Source of the DNA: Arenibaculum pallidiluteum
Lineage (GTDB): Bacteria > Pseudomonadota > Alphaproteobacteria > Azospirillales > Azospirillaceae
Direction of reading: 5' to 3'
NCBI RefSeq assembly: GCF_017355985.1
Contig: NZ_JAFIQU010000029.1
Span: 1-54,018 of the forward strand
DNA length: 54,018 bases
Below, in pieces: positions 8,396 to 16,828 of this stretch. The notes under the pieces are model-generated. The model worked only from the letters and a program-made list of their open reading frames with translations. It did no database searches and was not told the DNA's origin. The position numbers were made by a program, and so were the translations under genes. Each line of letters begins with the position of its first letter. The stretch's first letter is position 1.

Positions 8396-8470
<75 letters not shown>

Positions 8471-8568
8471 TCAGGCGGCGGTGGGTTCGTGCCCCCCGCC
8501 GTGGGGAGCCGTTCTTTAGCACCGCCCATCGGCGCCATGCAACCCCAATTATGGACGCCGCGTTATGG

Positions 8569-8952
8569 TCACGCGGCCAGGATCCGGTCGATCTGGCGGG
8601 GCAGCTCACGCAGGTGGATCGGCTTGGACGGGATGCGCGCGGCGAAGCCTTCTGCCGGTGCGAAGGGCACCGCGACGAAGCCGGAGATGAACAGCACGCG
8701 CAGCTCCAGGGTCTGGCGCAGGGCGAGGGAGGCAAGCGCCGCCGCATCGGGCGCGCCGGGCCGTCCGCTCGGCAGATCCAGGTCGGCGATCAGCAAGTCC
8801 CAGCCGAGCGCGCGCGCCGCCGGGTCGCGAAGCACCGCCAGCACCTCGGCCCCGTCGGCGACCCCCTCGGCCACGTGCCCTGCCCGCCGCAGCCTTGCGC
8901 ATAGCGCGCGCCTCAGCGCCTCGTCGCCACCTGCCACCAGGATTCGCGCCAT
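8569..8952 (-). CDS. degenerate stand-alone response regulator receiver protein
   Basis: A 127-residue single receiver domain. Start is the ATG at 8952, preceded by GGAGGG; an in-frame upstream GTG gives an unlikely extension. The phosphoacceptor is present in DLLIADLDLP (about residue 55) and the conserved Lys in PSKPIHLREL near 115. The two acidic metal-binding residues at the end of strand 1 (VVDD in typical receivers) are both glycine here (ILVAGGDEAL). Loss of both normally prevents Mg-dependent phosphorylation, so the protein may signal by binding alone or be an evolved scaffold. No kinase is adjacent. It lies between tRNA-Val and a divergent N-formylglutamate amidohydrolase family gene. 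Confidence 0.8.
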   Translation of the reverse strand: MARILVAGGDEALRRALCARLRRAGHVAEGVADGAEVLAVLRDPAARALGWDLLIADLDLPSGRPGAPDAAALASLALRQTLELRVLFISGFVAVPFAPAEGFAARIPSKPIHLRELPRQIDRILAA

Positions 8953-9140
8953 CCCCCCTCCTCGCCCTTGCCGGGTTCTCTCGCCCGCATGGTGCGCGCG
9001 GACGACCACGATTCCGACACGCCGGCATGGGGAAGGTCACGCCCTACCGACGGCCTACCCCAAGCCAGCTATCCTGAAGGGGGATGCCTTCCTTGCCGGG
9101 GCTGACACCCGCGCGGCAGCCCGGTAGTTACAGACGCAGC

Positions 9141-10058
9141 ATGGACCGCGACATCCCAGACCTGCCGGGCCCCGGCTCCGGACCCGGCGTCATCGAGAGC
9201 GGCGCAGGCGGCGCCTTCGAGATCCTCCGCCCCGCCGAGCACAGCCTGCCGCTGGTCCTCGCCTCGCCGCACAGTGGCACCGACTATCCGCCCGAGTTCG
9301 TCGCCGCGGCACGGCTCGACGGAAGGGCCCTGCGCAAGTCCGAGGACAGCTTCGTCGACGAGATCTTCGCGGACGCCGCGGCGCGCGGCGCGCCGATGAT
9401 CCGGGCGCGCTTCCCGCGCGCCTTCCTGGATGCCAACCGCGAGGCCTTCGAGCTCGACCCCGACATGTTCCACGACATGCTCCCGGCCTATGTGAACACG
9501 CGCAGCCCGCGCGTGGCGGCCGGGCTCGGCACCATCGCCCGGGTGGTCGCCACGGGCGAGGAGATCTACCGCGGGAAGCTGCGCTTCGCCGAGGCGCTGG
9601 CGCGCGTGAACCGGCTCTATCACCCCTACCATGCCGCGCTGCGCGCGCTGCTGGACGATACGCGGGAGCGCTTCGGCCGCTGCCTGCTGGTGGATTGCCA
9701 TTCCATGCCGTCGTCGGGCGCGCCAGCCCTCGGCGACGGGCGCGCCGGCCGCGTCGATTTCGTGCTCGGCGACTGCTACGGCAGTTCCTGCGCCCCGGAG
9801 GTCACCGAGGCGGCCGAGCGGCACCTGACCGGGCTCGGCTATCGCGTCAGCCGCAACGCGCCCTATGCCGGCGGCTTCACCACGCGCCACTACGGCCGGC
9901 CCCGGACGGGTTCGCACGCTCTGCAGATCGAGATCAACCGCGCCCTGTACATGGACGAGGCGCGCCTTGCGCGGAAGCCGTACCTGACGATCCTCGCGAG
10001 TCACATGGCCGAACTCGTCGAGCGCCTGGGGCACCTGCCCTACGAGAACGAGGGCTGA
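9141..10058 (+). CDS. N-formylglutamate amidohydrolase family protein
   Basis: A 305-residue protein. It has the family's core: LVLASPHSGTDYPPEFVAAA near residue 40 (first metal-binding His), a long helical middle with ALARVNRLYHPYHAALRALL, CLLVDCHSMPS near 190 (metal-binding Asp/His) and LQIEINRALYMDEARLARK near 265. These zinc hydrolases split N-formyl or N-acyl glutamate-like compounds. I chose the ATG at 9141 because the residues before it are low-complexity and the frame of the earlier ATG (9084) runs through a weakly coding stretch. No histidine-utilisation (hut) genes are adjacent, so a hut role is not supported here. It is followed by the terminator of a convergent small RNA. Confidence 0.88.
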   Translation: MDRDIPDLPGPGSGPGVIESGAGGAFEILRPAEHSLPLVLASPHSGTDYPPEFVAAARLDGRALRKSEDSFVDEIFADAAARGAPMIRARFPRAFLDANREAFELDPDMFHDMLPAYVNTRSPRVAAGLGTIARVVATGEEIYRGKLRFAEALARVNRLYHPYHAALRALLDDTRERFGRCLLVDCHSMPSSGAPALGDGRAGRVDFVLGDCYGSSCAPEVTEAAERHLTGLGYRVSRNAPYAGGFTTRHYGRPRTGSHALQIEINRALYMDEARLARKPYLTILASHMAELVERLGHLPYENEG

Positions 10059-10109
10059 TCCTCCGGAGGGCCTCAACCCGGCCCGAATGGCATCCGAGCC
10101 CGCCTGACC

Positions 10110-10211
10110 CAAAGAAAAAGGGCCGCGGCGAACCGCGGCCCGAGTCTAGGGAGGAAACGCCCAAGAAGTGCGTTACGCCATCTGCCTGGTCTCGGACCGG
10201 ACCGATGTCGC
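10110..10211 (-). ncRNA. mmgR: MmgR/alpha-r8-like small RNA (Rfam family formerly called suhB)
   Basis: On the minus strand there is the sequence CTTCTTGGGCGTTTCCTCCC at about 10178-10159, which I recall as the conserved single-stranded core of the alphaproteobacterial MmgR (alpha-r8) RNA, a roughly 77-base Hfq-dependent RNA that affects polyhydroxybutyrate storage in Sinorhizobium. It is followed by a GC-rich hairpin, GGGCCGCGG-TTCG-CCGCGGCCC (10141-10120), with a UUCG loop and then TTTTTCTTT, a textbook Rho-independent terminator. The CCTCCC core could pair with ribosome binding sites. The 5' end near 10211 is inferred from a promoter-like sequence and could be 20-30 bases shorter. The identity rests on memory of the motif; the terminator and lack of a protein gene are directly visible. 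Confidence 0.7.
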
Positions 10212-10218
10212 ACTGCAA

Positions 10219-10248
10219 AATATGCCCGTGCCCCCCGGCGGGATCAAG
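10219..10248 (-). promoter_or_regulatory. candidate promoter of the MmgR-like RNA
   Basis: On the minus strand CTTGAT (10248-10243) and CATATT (10224-10219) are separated by 18 bases, close to the alphaproteobacterial sigma-70 pattern CTTGAC-N17-CTATAT. A start near 10211 would follow. The rest of the stretch up to the otsB start (10249-10497) holds no gene that I can support. Confidence 0.45.
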
Positions 10249-10497
10249 CGGCGGTTTCATAAAATACCGTCAAATCAATATCTTGTTGGCCCAGCAAAGT
10301 GATCGTTCCGTTGTCAGCACGCCAATGCCTTGTGCAATGCGGCATCGTTCCGGATCAGGCGAGCAAGAATTATTCCAGATCGGCGGCGGCATTGTACAGA
10401 GTATGCACAGTTCCATGCGCCGGCCGCATACCTGTATTGCCGTTGCGCCCGAGGCCTGACCCGGGGTGTTCCCCTCCCGACTGAACAATGGAAGCCG

Positions 10498-11265
10498 ATG
10501 CCGCAGCACATTGACGACCTGCTCCTCGATGAGGCTCCGGGATGGGCTCTTTTCCTGGATTTCGACGGCACGCTGGTCGATCTCGCCCCCCGGCCGGACG
10601 CGATCACCGTGCCGGAAGGCCTGCCCATCCTGCTGACGCAGCTCCGCGACCTGCTGGGCGGCGCCCTCGCGGTGGTCAGCGGGCGCCCGATCGCCGAGCT
10701 CGACCGGTTCCTGTCTCCCGCGCAGCTCGCGGCCGCAGGGCAGCACGGGCTCGAGCGGCGCGACGCGGATGGCCGGCACCGGGTGGCCCCGGTCGACCAG
10801 CGCGCCCTGGCGGCCATCGCCGCATCCATGGACGGCCTCGCTGCCCGCCACCCCGGCGTCCGCGTCGAACGCAAGTCGCTGTCGGTCGCCCTGCATTACC
10901 GAGAGGCGCCGGCCGCCACCGAGGCGGCCCGCCAGCTTGCCGAGGAACTCGGACGCGCGCATGCCTCGGCCTTCCAGGTGCAGGCCGGCAAAATGGTCTT
11001 CGAGCTGAAACCCCGCGGCGCCGACAAGGGGGCCGCCGTGGCGGCCTTCATGGCGGAGTCCCCCTTCGCGGGGCGCAGACCCGTCTTCGCCGGCGACGAC
11101 CTCACCGACGAGTACGGCTTCGCCGCCGCCACCGCGGCAGCCGGGATCGCCATCCAGGTCGGCCGGCGCGAGCCGAACGGGGCGGGCTGGAACGCTCAGG
11201 ACCCCCAGGCCTTCCGCGGCTGGCTCGAAAAGCTGGCGCGCCACATCGGCTCGACGGCATCCTGA
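10498..11265 (+). CDS. otsB: trehalose-6-phosphate phosphatase
   Basis: A 255-residue HAD-superfamily enzyme that dephosphorylates trehalose 6-phosphate. Motif I is FLDFDGTLVD (about residues 18-27, nucleophile Asp), motif II VVSGRPI near 60, and motifs III/IV are the Lys of RGADKGAAV near 180 and the acidic VFAGDDLTDEYGF near 200; KPRGADKG is characteristic of OtsB. Start ATG 10498 is chosen because upstream codons lack homology. It is followed 71 bases later by otsA, so the order is otsB-otsA-glk, a trehalose synthesis operon expected to act in osmotic and desiccation protection. No obvious stress-sigma promoter is seen upstream. Confidence 0.95.
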   Translation: MPQHIDDLLLDEAPGWALFLDFDGTLVDLAPRPDAITVPEGLPILLTQLRDLLGGALAVVSGRPIAELDRFLSPAQLAAAGQHGLERRDADGRHRVAPVDQRALAAIAASMDGLAARHPGVRVERKSLSVALHYREAPAATEAARQLAEELGRAHASAFQVQAGKMVFELKPRGADKGAAVAAFMAESPFAGRRPVFAGDDLTDEYGFAAATAAAGIAIQVGRREPNGAGWNAQDPQAFRGWLEKLARHIGSTAS

Positions 11266-11336
11266 GGCCGCCGGATCCGTTGAAGGAATGCCGTCGCCGT
11301 CACGGTCGTGCGGCCAAGAATACCGGAGGAACGAAC

Positions 11337-12752
11337 ATGGCGCGTCTGGTCGTGGTGTCGAACCGCGTCGCCCCCATCGAGGAGGGCAAGCAGCAGGCTG
11401 GCGGTCTCGCCGTCGCGGTAATGGCGGCGCTGAAAAAGACCGGCGGGGTCTGGTTCGGCTGGAGCGGCGAGACCGTCGACGCCGACAGCGGAGAGCTCAC
11501 CATCGCCCGGGCCGGAGCCATCACGCGCGCCACTATCGATCTGAGCAGGCGCGACTACGACGAGTACTACAACGGCTTCGCCAACTCGGTCCTCTGGCCG
11601 CTCTTCCACTATCGTATCGGCCTGCTCAGCTTCAGCCGCCGGACCTGGGAAGGGTATCTGCGGGTGAACGCCCTCTTCGCCGAGAAGCTGGCGCCGCTGC
11701 TGCGCGGCAGCGACATGGTGTGGGTCCACGACTACCACCTGATTCCCGTGGGCGAGCGGCTGCGCGAACGCGGCCTCGAGAACCCCATGGGCTTCTTCCT
11801 GCACACACCCTGGCCGGCGCCCGAAGTGCTGATCGCCGTGCCGACCCATGCCGCGCTGGTGAAGGCGATGTGCGCCTACGACGTCGTGGGCTTCCACACG
11901 GAATCCGACCTGCACAGCTTCGCCAACTACATCAGGGACGAGACCGGGGGCACGGTCGAGCATCTCGGCGAGGAGGGTATGCGGATCCGCGCCTACGGCC
12001 GGACGGTGCTCGCTCGGGCCTTCCCGATCTCCATCGACACCGGGGCCATGACGGCCGTCGCCCAGCAGGCCGGCCGCACGGTCGCGGCGCGGCGCCTGCG
12101 TGAAAGCCTGGTCGGGCGCGACCTGATCATCGGTGTCGACCGGCTGGACTATTCGAAGGGCCTGCCGCAGCGCTTCGAGGCCTTCCAGTGCCTGCTCGAC
12201 AACTATCCCGAGCTCCGCGGCAAGGTCTCCTTCATGCAGATCGCGCCCCCCTCGCGCTCGGACGTACCGGAATACGCCGCCATTCGCCGCGAGCTGGAGG
12301 CCGCCGCAGGGCACATCAACGGCCGCTTCGCCGATTTCGACTGGGTGCCGCTGCGTTACCTGAACAAGAGCTTCTCGCAGAAGGCGCTGGCAGGCTTCTT
12401 CCGGACCGCCCGCATCGGACTGGTGACGCCGCTGCGCGACGGCATGAATCTCGTCGCCAAGGAATACGTCGCCTGCCAGGATCCCGACGATCCCGGCGTC
12501 CTGGTGCTCTCGCGCTTCGCGGGCGCGGCGGCCGAGATGCGGGAGGCGCTGATCGTGAACCCCTTCGATGCCGAGGGCGTCGCCGACGCCATCCAGCGCG
12601 GTCTTACCATGCGTCTGGAGGAGCGGCGCGAGCGCCATGCGGCGCTGATGGCACATCTGCGACGCTGGGATATCGTACGCTGGCGCGAAGAGTTCGTGGC
12701 GGCCCTGGCCTCGGTGCCGACCGCCGCCGAGCGCCGCCGCAACATCGCCTGA
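11337..12752 (+). CDS. otsA: alpha,alpha-trehalose-phosphate synthase (UDP/GDP-forming)
   Basis: A 471-residue GT20 glycosyltransferase, the usual length of bacterial OtsA. It joins UDP-glucose to glucose 6-phosphate. Visible signatures: LVVVSNRVAP at the N-terminus followed by AGGLAVAVMAAL, the substrate-contact region YYNGFANSVLWPLFHYR, VWVHDYHLIPVG, GFFLHTPWP, and in the second Rossmann domain GVDRLDYSKGLPQRFEAF and TPLRDGMNLVAKEYVACQ. The ribosome binding site GGAGGAACG lies just before the ATG. It supplies trehalose 6-phosphate to the upstream OtsB in the cytoplasm. The glucokinase gene begins 14 bases after its stop. Confidence 0.97.
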   Translation: MARLVVVSNRVAPIEEGKQQAGGLAVAVMAALKKTGGVWFGWSGETVDADSGELTIARAGAITRATIDLSRRDYDEYYNGFANSVLWPLFHYRIGLLSFSRRTWEGYLRVNALFAEKLAPLLRGSDMVWVHDYHLIPVGERLRERGLENPMGFFLHTPWPAPEVLIAVPTHAALVKAMCAYDVVGFHTESDLHSFANYIRDETGGTVEHLGEEGMRIRAYGRTVLARAFPISIDTGAMTAVAQQAGRTVAARRLRESLVGRDLIIGVDRLDYSKGLPQRFEAFQCLLDNYPELRGKVSFMQIAPPSRSDVPEYAAIRRELEAAAGHINGRFADFDWVPLRYLNKSFSQKALAGFFRTARIGLVTPLRDGMNLVAKEYVACQDPDDPGVLVLSRFAGAAAEMREALIVNPFDAEGVADAIQRGLTMRLEERRERHAALMAHLRRWDIVRWREEFVAALASVPTAAERRRNIA

Positions 12753-12766
12753 TCCGGAGCAGACCC

Positions 12767-13720
12767 TTGACCGCGCGGCCGTCAGCCCTCGTCGCCGACA
12801 TCGGCGCCACCAATGCCCGCTTCGGCCTGTTGGATGCCGGCGGCACGCTGGCCCACAGTGAGATCCTGAGCTGTGCGGCGTTCCCGACCCTCGATGAGGC
12901 GGCCCGAGCCTATCTCGCGCGGGCCGCGGACCGGCCCCGCCGGGCCGCCTTCGCGGTGGCGGGCCCGGTCACGGGCGACCGGATCGCCATGACCAACCAC
13001 CCCTGGTCCTTCTCGGTGGCCGAGACGCGGGCGGCGCTCGACCTCGACCGGCTGGAGGTCGTGAACGACTTCACCGCGGTCGCGCTCTCTGTGCCGCTGC
13101 TCGGCACCGAGCACCGCGCGCAGATCGGCGGGGGCGCGCCCGTCGCGGGCTCGGCCATCGGCGTGATCGGCCCCGGATCCGGGCTGGGCGTCTCGGGTCT
13201 CGTGCCGGTGCCCGGGGGCGGTTGGCGCGCCCTGTCCGGCGAGGGCGGGCACGTGACCATGGCCGCCGTCAACGACCGGGAGTCGGCGATCCTGACCGAG
13301 CTGCGCCGCGACTTCGATCACGTCTCGGCCGAGCGTGTCTGCTCGGGAATGGGCATCCCCGCGCTCTACGCCGCGATCCAGCGCATACGCGGGGCGGTGC
13401 CCGAGCCGCTGGCCGCGCCCGAGATCACCAGCCGCGGCCTGGCATCGCGCGACGAGGCCTGCGCCGAGGCGCTCGAGACCTTCTGCGCAATGCTGGGGAC
13501 CACCGCGGGGAACCTGGCGCTGACCCTGGGCGCACGGGGCGGCATCTACATCGCCGGCGGCATCGTGCCACGGTTCCTGGACTTCTTCGGCCGCTCCGCC
13601 TTCCGCGCGCGGTTCGAGCAGAAGGGACGCATGAGGGCGTTCCTGGCGCCGATCCCGACCTATGTCGTGACCCACCCGCTGCCCGCCTTCCTGGGCCTGC
13701 GCGCGGTGCTGGAAAGCTGA
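12767..13720 (+). CDS. glk: glucokinase
   Basis: A 317-residue protein of the Glk (non-ROK) family that phosphorylates glucose with ATP. The phosphate-1 motif is VADIGATNARFGLL (residues about 8-21), the sugar-binding region is VVNDFTAVALSVPLL near 100, and the adenosine side has GPGSGLGVSGL and LSGEGGHVTMAA near 140-165. The start is taken as TTG at 12767 because the family begins within a few residues of the DIGATN motif and no ATG is nearby; a purine-rich CGGAG precedes it. It is the third gene of the otsB-otsA-glk unit and provides glucose 6-phosphate, a direct substrate of OtsA. It converges with otnC. Confidence 0.92.
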   Translation: MTARPSALVADIGATNARFGLLDAGGTLAHSEILSCAAFPTLDEAARAYLARAADRPRRAAFAVAGPVTGDRIAMTNHPWSFSVAETRAALDLDRLEVVNDFTAVALSVPLLGTEHRAQIGGGAPVAGSAIGVIGPGSGLGVSGLVPVPGGGWRALSGEGGHVTMAAVNDRESAILTELRRDFDHVSAERVCSGMGIPALYAAIQRIRGAVPEPLAAPEITSRGLASRDEACAEALETFCAMLGTTAGNLALTLGARGGIYIAGGIVPRFLDFFGRSAFRARFEQKGRMRAFLAPIPTYVVTHPLPAFLGLRAVLES

Positions 13721-13754
13721 GGACCGAAGGCCGGAGGGCCGGCGCCACGGTGGG

Positions 13755-14390
13755 CTACCGCAGCCGGAACATCGCCTCCAGCTCCGCCACGCGCTCCGCG
13801 GACAGCGGCCGCACGTCCATGGACCGGGTCAGCAGAACGATCTTCGCGGTCTCCTCCAGCTCCTCGGCGGCGAAGACCGCGTTCTCGAAGGAGGTCCCGG
13901 CCACCACGGGGCCGTGATTGCTCAGCAGCATGGCCGCATGGCGCGGCGCGCGCGCGAGCACGTGCGGCACCACCTCGGCCGATCCCGGATGGGTGTAGGG
14001 AACGAGCGGCACGCGGCCGACGCGCATCACGACGTAGGGCGTCACCGGCGGCACCGCATCCTCGGGGTCGAGGTCGGACAGGCAGGACAGCGCGGTCGCG
14101 AAGGTGGAATGCAGGTGCACCACCCCGCCGCAGCTCGGCCGCGCCGCATAGAAGGCCATGTGCAGCGGCAGCTCCTTCGTGGGCGGATCCCCGTCAAGGT
14201 GCCGGCCATCGGGATCGAGCCGGGACAGGCGTCCGGGTTCGAGGAAGCCGAGGCAGGAGTTCGTGGGCGTCACCAGGAACCCGTCGGCGATGCGGGCGCT
14301 CAGGTTGCCCGAGGAGCCCGGGGACAGGTTACGCTCGAACAGCGACCGGCCCCAGCGGCACATCGCCTCGCGAAGCTCGGTTTCGGTCAT
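13755..14390 (-). CDS. otnC: 3-oxo-tetronate 4-phosphate decarboxylase (class II aldolase family)
   Basis: A 211-residue class II aldolase/adducin-family enzyme. The zinc-binding HxH is in GGVVHLHSTFATALS (about residue 95), the catalytic Glu in PPTKELPLHMAFY and the third His in the ALLSNHGPVV-like stretch MLLSNHGPVVAGTSF. The OtnC (YgbL) subgroup decarboxylates 3-oxo-tetronate 4-phosphate to dihydroxyacetone phosphate, and the neighbouring otnK and denD make this assignment much stronger than sequence alone. Its ATG overlaps the otnK stop by four bases (ATGA). It is the last gene of a minus-strand operon. Ribulose-phosphate epimerase-like or fuculose aldolase activities are alternatives for the family. 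Confidence 0.88.
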   Translation of the reverse strand: MTETELREAMCRWGRSLFERNLSPGSSGNLSARIADGFLVTPTNSCLGFLEPGRLSRLDPDGRHLDGDPPTKELPLHMAFYAARPSCGGVVHLHSTFATALSCLSDLDPEDAVPPVTPYVVMRVGRVPLVPYTHPGSAEVVPHVLARAPRHAAMLLSNHGPVVAGTSFENAVFAAEELEETAKIVLLTRSMDVRPLSAERVAELEAMFRLR

Positions 14391-15655
14391 GATCCGTCTC
14401 CCGTTTCGCCGAGCTGGCGGACGGCCCGCGCGAAGAAGTCGGCGGCGCCGAAGTTCCCGGATTTCAGCGTCAATGCGAGGCGAGGCGCACCGATCGTCTC
14501 GAGCGCCGGCACGCCGGGGTCGATCTCGGGCCCGATGCGCAGCGCGGCCGGGCGCAGCGCCGCGACCACCGCACCGGACGTCTCGCCCCCGGCGACGACG
14601 AGGCGCGTCCATCCCGCCTGGACGAGGCCACGCGCAAGCCCGCCGAAGAAATCCTCCAGCGCGGCCGACACCGCCTCGCGCCCGTGGCGCCGCTGGCGCG
14701 CGGAGACGGCGTCGGGCTCCTCGGACGAGGAGACCAGCGGCACCGCGTCGCGCATTTTCTCCAGCGCGGCAAGGGCCCGCTCCACCGTCATGCGCCCCTC
14801 GACCACCTCGGCCGCATCGACCCGCAGCACGGGATGATCGGCGGAAAACGCCGCGACCTGCCCGCGGGTCGCGGTCGAGCAGCTGCCGGCCAGCACGACG
14901 GCGGGCCCCGGCACGGCGACGGCGTCGGGAGCCGCGGGCTCGATGGCTCCTTCGCGGATGAGGTTCCCCGGCAGGCCGAGCGCCACGCCGGACCCGCCGA
15001 CCAGCAGCGGCGCCGCGGCGCAGGCATTGCCGATCGCGATAAGATCCGCATCCGAGACGGCGTCGACCACGCAGAGGTCGCGCCCTTCCCCGCCCTGCCC
15101 GGCAAGGGCGCCGGCGATCGCGGCGGCTCCCGCCGCGACCGTGTCCAGCGCCACCAGCCCGACATCGCCCCGGGTCTGGCGGCGCAGCCACCGGCGGATG
15201 TCCGGATCGGTCATGGGCGTGAGCGGGTGACGCTCCATGCCGGATTCGCTGAGCAGGCGGTCGCCCACGAATAGGTGGCCCATGAAGACGCGGCGACCCG
15301 CCCCCGGAAAAGCCGGGCAGACGGCCACGCCGCGGGCATCCAGCGCGGTGGCCAGCGCCTCGGCCACGGGGCCGATGTTGCCGGCGGGCGTCGAATCGAA
15401 TGTGGAGCAGACCTTGAAGACGATCTGCCGGCAGCCCTGGGCGCGCAGCCAGGCCAGCGCCGCGAGCGACTGGCGCACGGCCTCGGCCGAATCGATCGAC
15501 CGGGTCTTCAGGGCGACGACCCCGGCGTCGCACGCGGCCGCGCCCGGGCCGGTGGGCACCCCGTTGAAGAGCAGCGTGCGCATCCCGCCCTTCGCCAGCG
15601 TGTTCGCGATATCGCTGGCCCCGGTGAAGTCGTCGGCAATGCAGCCCAGCAGCAT
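14387..15655 (-). CDS. otnK: 3-oxo-tetronate kinase
   Basis: A 422-residue four-carbon acid sugar kinase (YgbK/DUF1537 type). The N-terminal substrate domain begins LLGCIADDFTGASDIANTLA, the signature of the family; the middle has VFKVCSTFDSTPAGNIGPV and the C-terminal nucleotide domain ends with LVVAGGETSGAVVAAL and LKSGNFGAADFF. It phosphorylates 3-oxo-tetronate (from erythronate or threonate) at C4 for OtnC. It lies 30 bases downstream of denD and overlaps otnC, so all three should be on one transcript. Family length is about 420 residues, so this gene is intact. Confidence 0.93.
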   Translation of the reverse strand: MLLGCIADDFTGASDIANTLAKGGMRTLLFNGVPTGPGAAACDAGVVALKTRSIDSAEAVRQSLAALAWLRAQGCRQIVFKVCSTFDSTPAGNIGPVAEALATALDARGVAVCPAFPGAGRRVFMGHLFVGDRLLSESGMERHPLTPMTDPDIRRWLRRQTRGDVGLVALDTVAAGAAAIAGALAGQGGEGRDLCVVDAVSDADLIAIGNACAAAPLLVGGSGVALGLPGNLIREGAIEPAAPDAVAVPGPAVVLAGSCSTATRGQVAAFSADHPVLRVDAAEVVEGRMTVERALAALEKMRDAVPLVSSSEEPDAVSARQRRHGREAVSAALEDFFGGLARGLVQAGWTRLVVAGGETSGAVVAALRPAALRIGPEIDPGVPALETIGAPRLALTLKSGNFGAADFFARAVRQLGETGDGS

Positions 15656-15685
15656 GGCGGTTCCTCGCTCCGGAATGGCGTCGGG

Positions 15686-16669
15686 TCAGGGGACGAAGCG
15701 TCCACCCATCTCGTGGGCGATGTGGGCCTCGATGATCGCCCGGATGCCCTCGTCCACCGGGAAGCCCAGCTCCCGCGCCTGCGCGGTCTCGAAGGCTCGG
15801 GGCCAGGAGCGGACGATGCGCGCCACCACGGGATCCTCGGTGGGGCGGATCCTGGCGGCCACGGCGGGGCCCGCCACCTCGGACAGGGCTTCGATCATCT
15901 CCCCGACCGTGACCGACACGCCGCGCCCGGTGAGGCAGCGGCGCGAGCCGATGCGCTCCGACTGCAGTCCGGCTGCATGCAGCAGCGTCTCGACGGCGAT
16001 GCGGGGCGAGGCGATCCACGCCGCGACGTCGCGCGGCACCGGCAGCGGCGCCTCGACCCCGCGCAGCGGCTCCCGGATGATCCCCGACAGGAACCCCGAG
16101 GCGGCCGCGTTCGGCGCGCCCGGCCGGACGACGATGGTGGGCAGGCGGATCCCGATGCCGTCGACGAAACCCTTGCGCGTGAAATCCGATAGCAGGAACT
16201 CCCCGATCGCCTTCTGGGCCCCGTAGGAGGACTGCGGCAGGAGCGCGAAATCGTCGGGCACCACGTCCGGGAAGGGAGGCCCATAGACCGCAAGGGACGA
16301 GGCGAAGACGAGGCGCGGCGCGGTTCCGGAAAGCCGGAACGCCTCGAGCAGCGCCCAGGTCGCGTCGACATTCACCCGATAGCCCTTCGAGAAGTCGGCC
16401 TCCGCTTCGCCGGAGACGACGGCCGCGAGGTGGAACACGACGTCCGGCCGCCACGCCGCGAGCTGCCGCGCGGCCGCGGGGTCGGCCACATCGGCCGCAA
16501 GCGTCTCGGCGGCGAGCCCGCCGGAAAGGCTGCCGGGCACGGCGGGCGCCGCGCGGTCCGCCAGCAGCATGGCGGCCACGGGCCGGCCCGCCACGGTGCC
16601 GGCGGAGGCGATCGCCTCGGCCAAGCGGGCGCCGATCATGCCTGCCGCCCCGATGATCAGGATTCGCAT
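15686..16669 (-). CDS. denD: D-erythronate dehydrogenase (extended SDR family)
   Basis: A 327-residue NAD-dependent extended short-chain dehydrogenase. The Rossmann motif is RILIIGAAGMIGARLAEAIA at the N-terminus; the active site is the Ser and YxxxK of FASSLAVYGPPF and LLPQSSYGAQKAIGEFLL. The C-terminal half shows DGIGIRLPTIVVRPGAPNAA, as in DenD and related NAD epimerase-like dehydrogenases. It oxidises D-erythronate to the 2-keto acid. GGAGGAAACG precedes the ATG at 16669. It heads the denD-otnK-otnC operon. The hydroxypyruvate isomerase-like OtnI, which links DenD to OtnK, is not present here, nor is a regulator or transporter. Confidence 0.88.
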   Translation of the reverse strand: MRILIIGAAGMIGARLAEAIASAGTVAGRPVAAMLLADRAAPAVPGSLSGGLAAETLAADVADPAAARQLAAWRPDVVFHLAAVVSGEAEADFSKGYRVNVDATWALLEAFRLSGTAPRLVFASSLAVYGPPFPDVVPDDFALLPQSSYGAQKAIGEFLLSDFTRKGFVDGIGIRLPTIVVRPGAPNAAASGFLSGIIREPLRGVEAPLPVPRDVAAWIASPRIAVETLLHAAGLQSERIGSRRCLTGRGVSVTVGEMIEALSEVAGPAVAARIRPTEDPVVARIVRSWPRAFETAQARELGFPVDEGIRAIIEAHIAHEMGGRFVP

Positions 16670-16732
16670 CGTTCGTTTCCTCCCTGGCCGCCGTCTGTGG
16701 GCGGGCCGGCCGACAGGATAGGCGGCCACGGC

Positions 16733-16782
16733 GGGATGGTGAAGGCGCGGGATGGTGAAAGGCGCGGGATGGTGAAAGGCGC
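16733..16782 (+). repeat. short tandem repeat, about three copies of a 17-base unit
   Basis: The unit GGGATGGTGAAAGGCGC occurs three times in tandem (the first copy lacks one A), followed by a diverged start of a fourth. It lies in the 159-base gap between denD and the sensor kinase gene and codes for nothing I can support. It is consistent with slippage-generated repetition. Confidence 0.75.
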
Positions 16783-16828
16783 GGGATGGAATGCGCGCAG
16801 CCTGGATGGCCGCGCTGGCGATGGGGCG

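Noticed and set aside
10249..10497. general stress (EcfG-type) promoter for otsB
   Set aside because: I looked for GGAAC with a CGTT box at 16-17 bases on the plus strand and did not find it.
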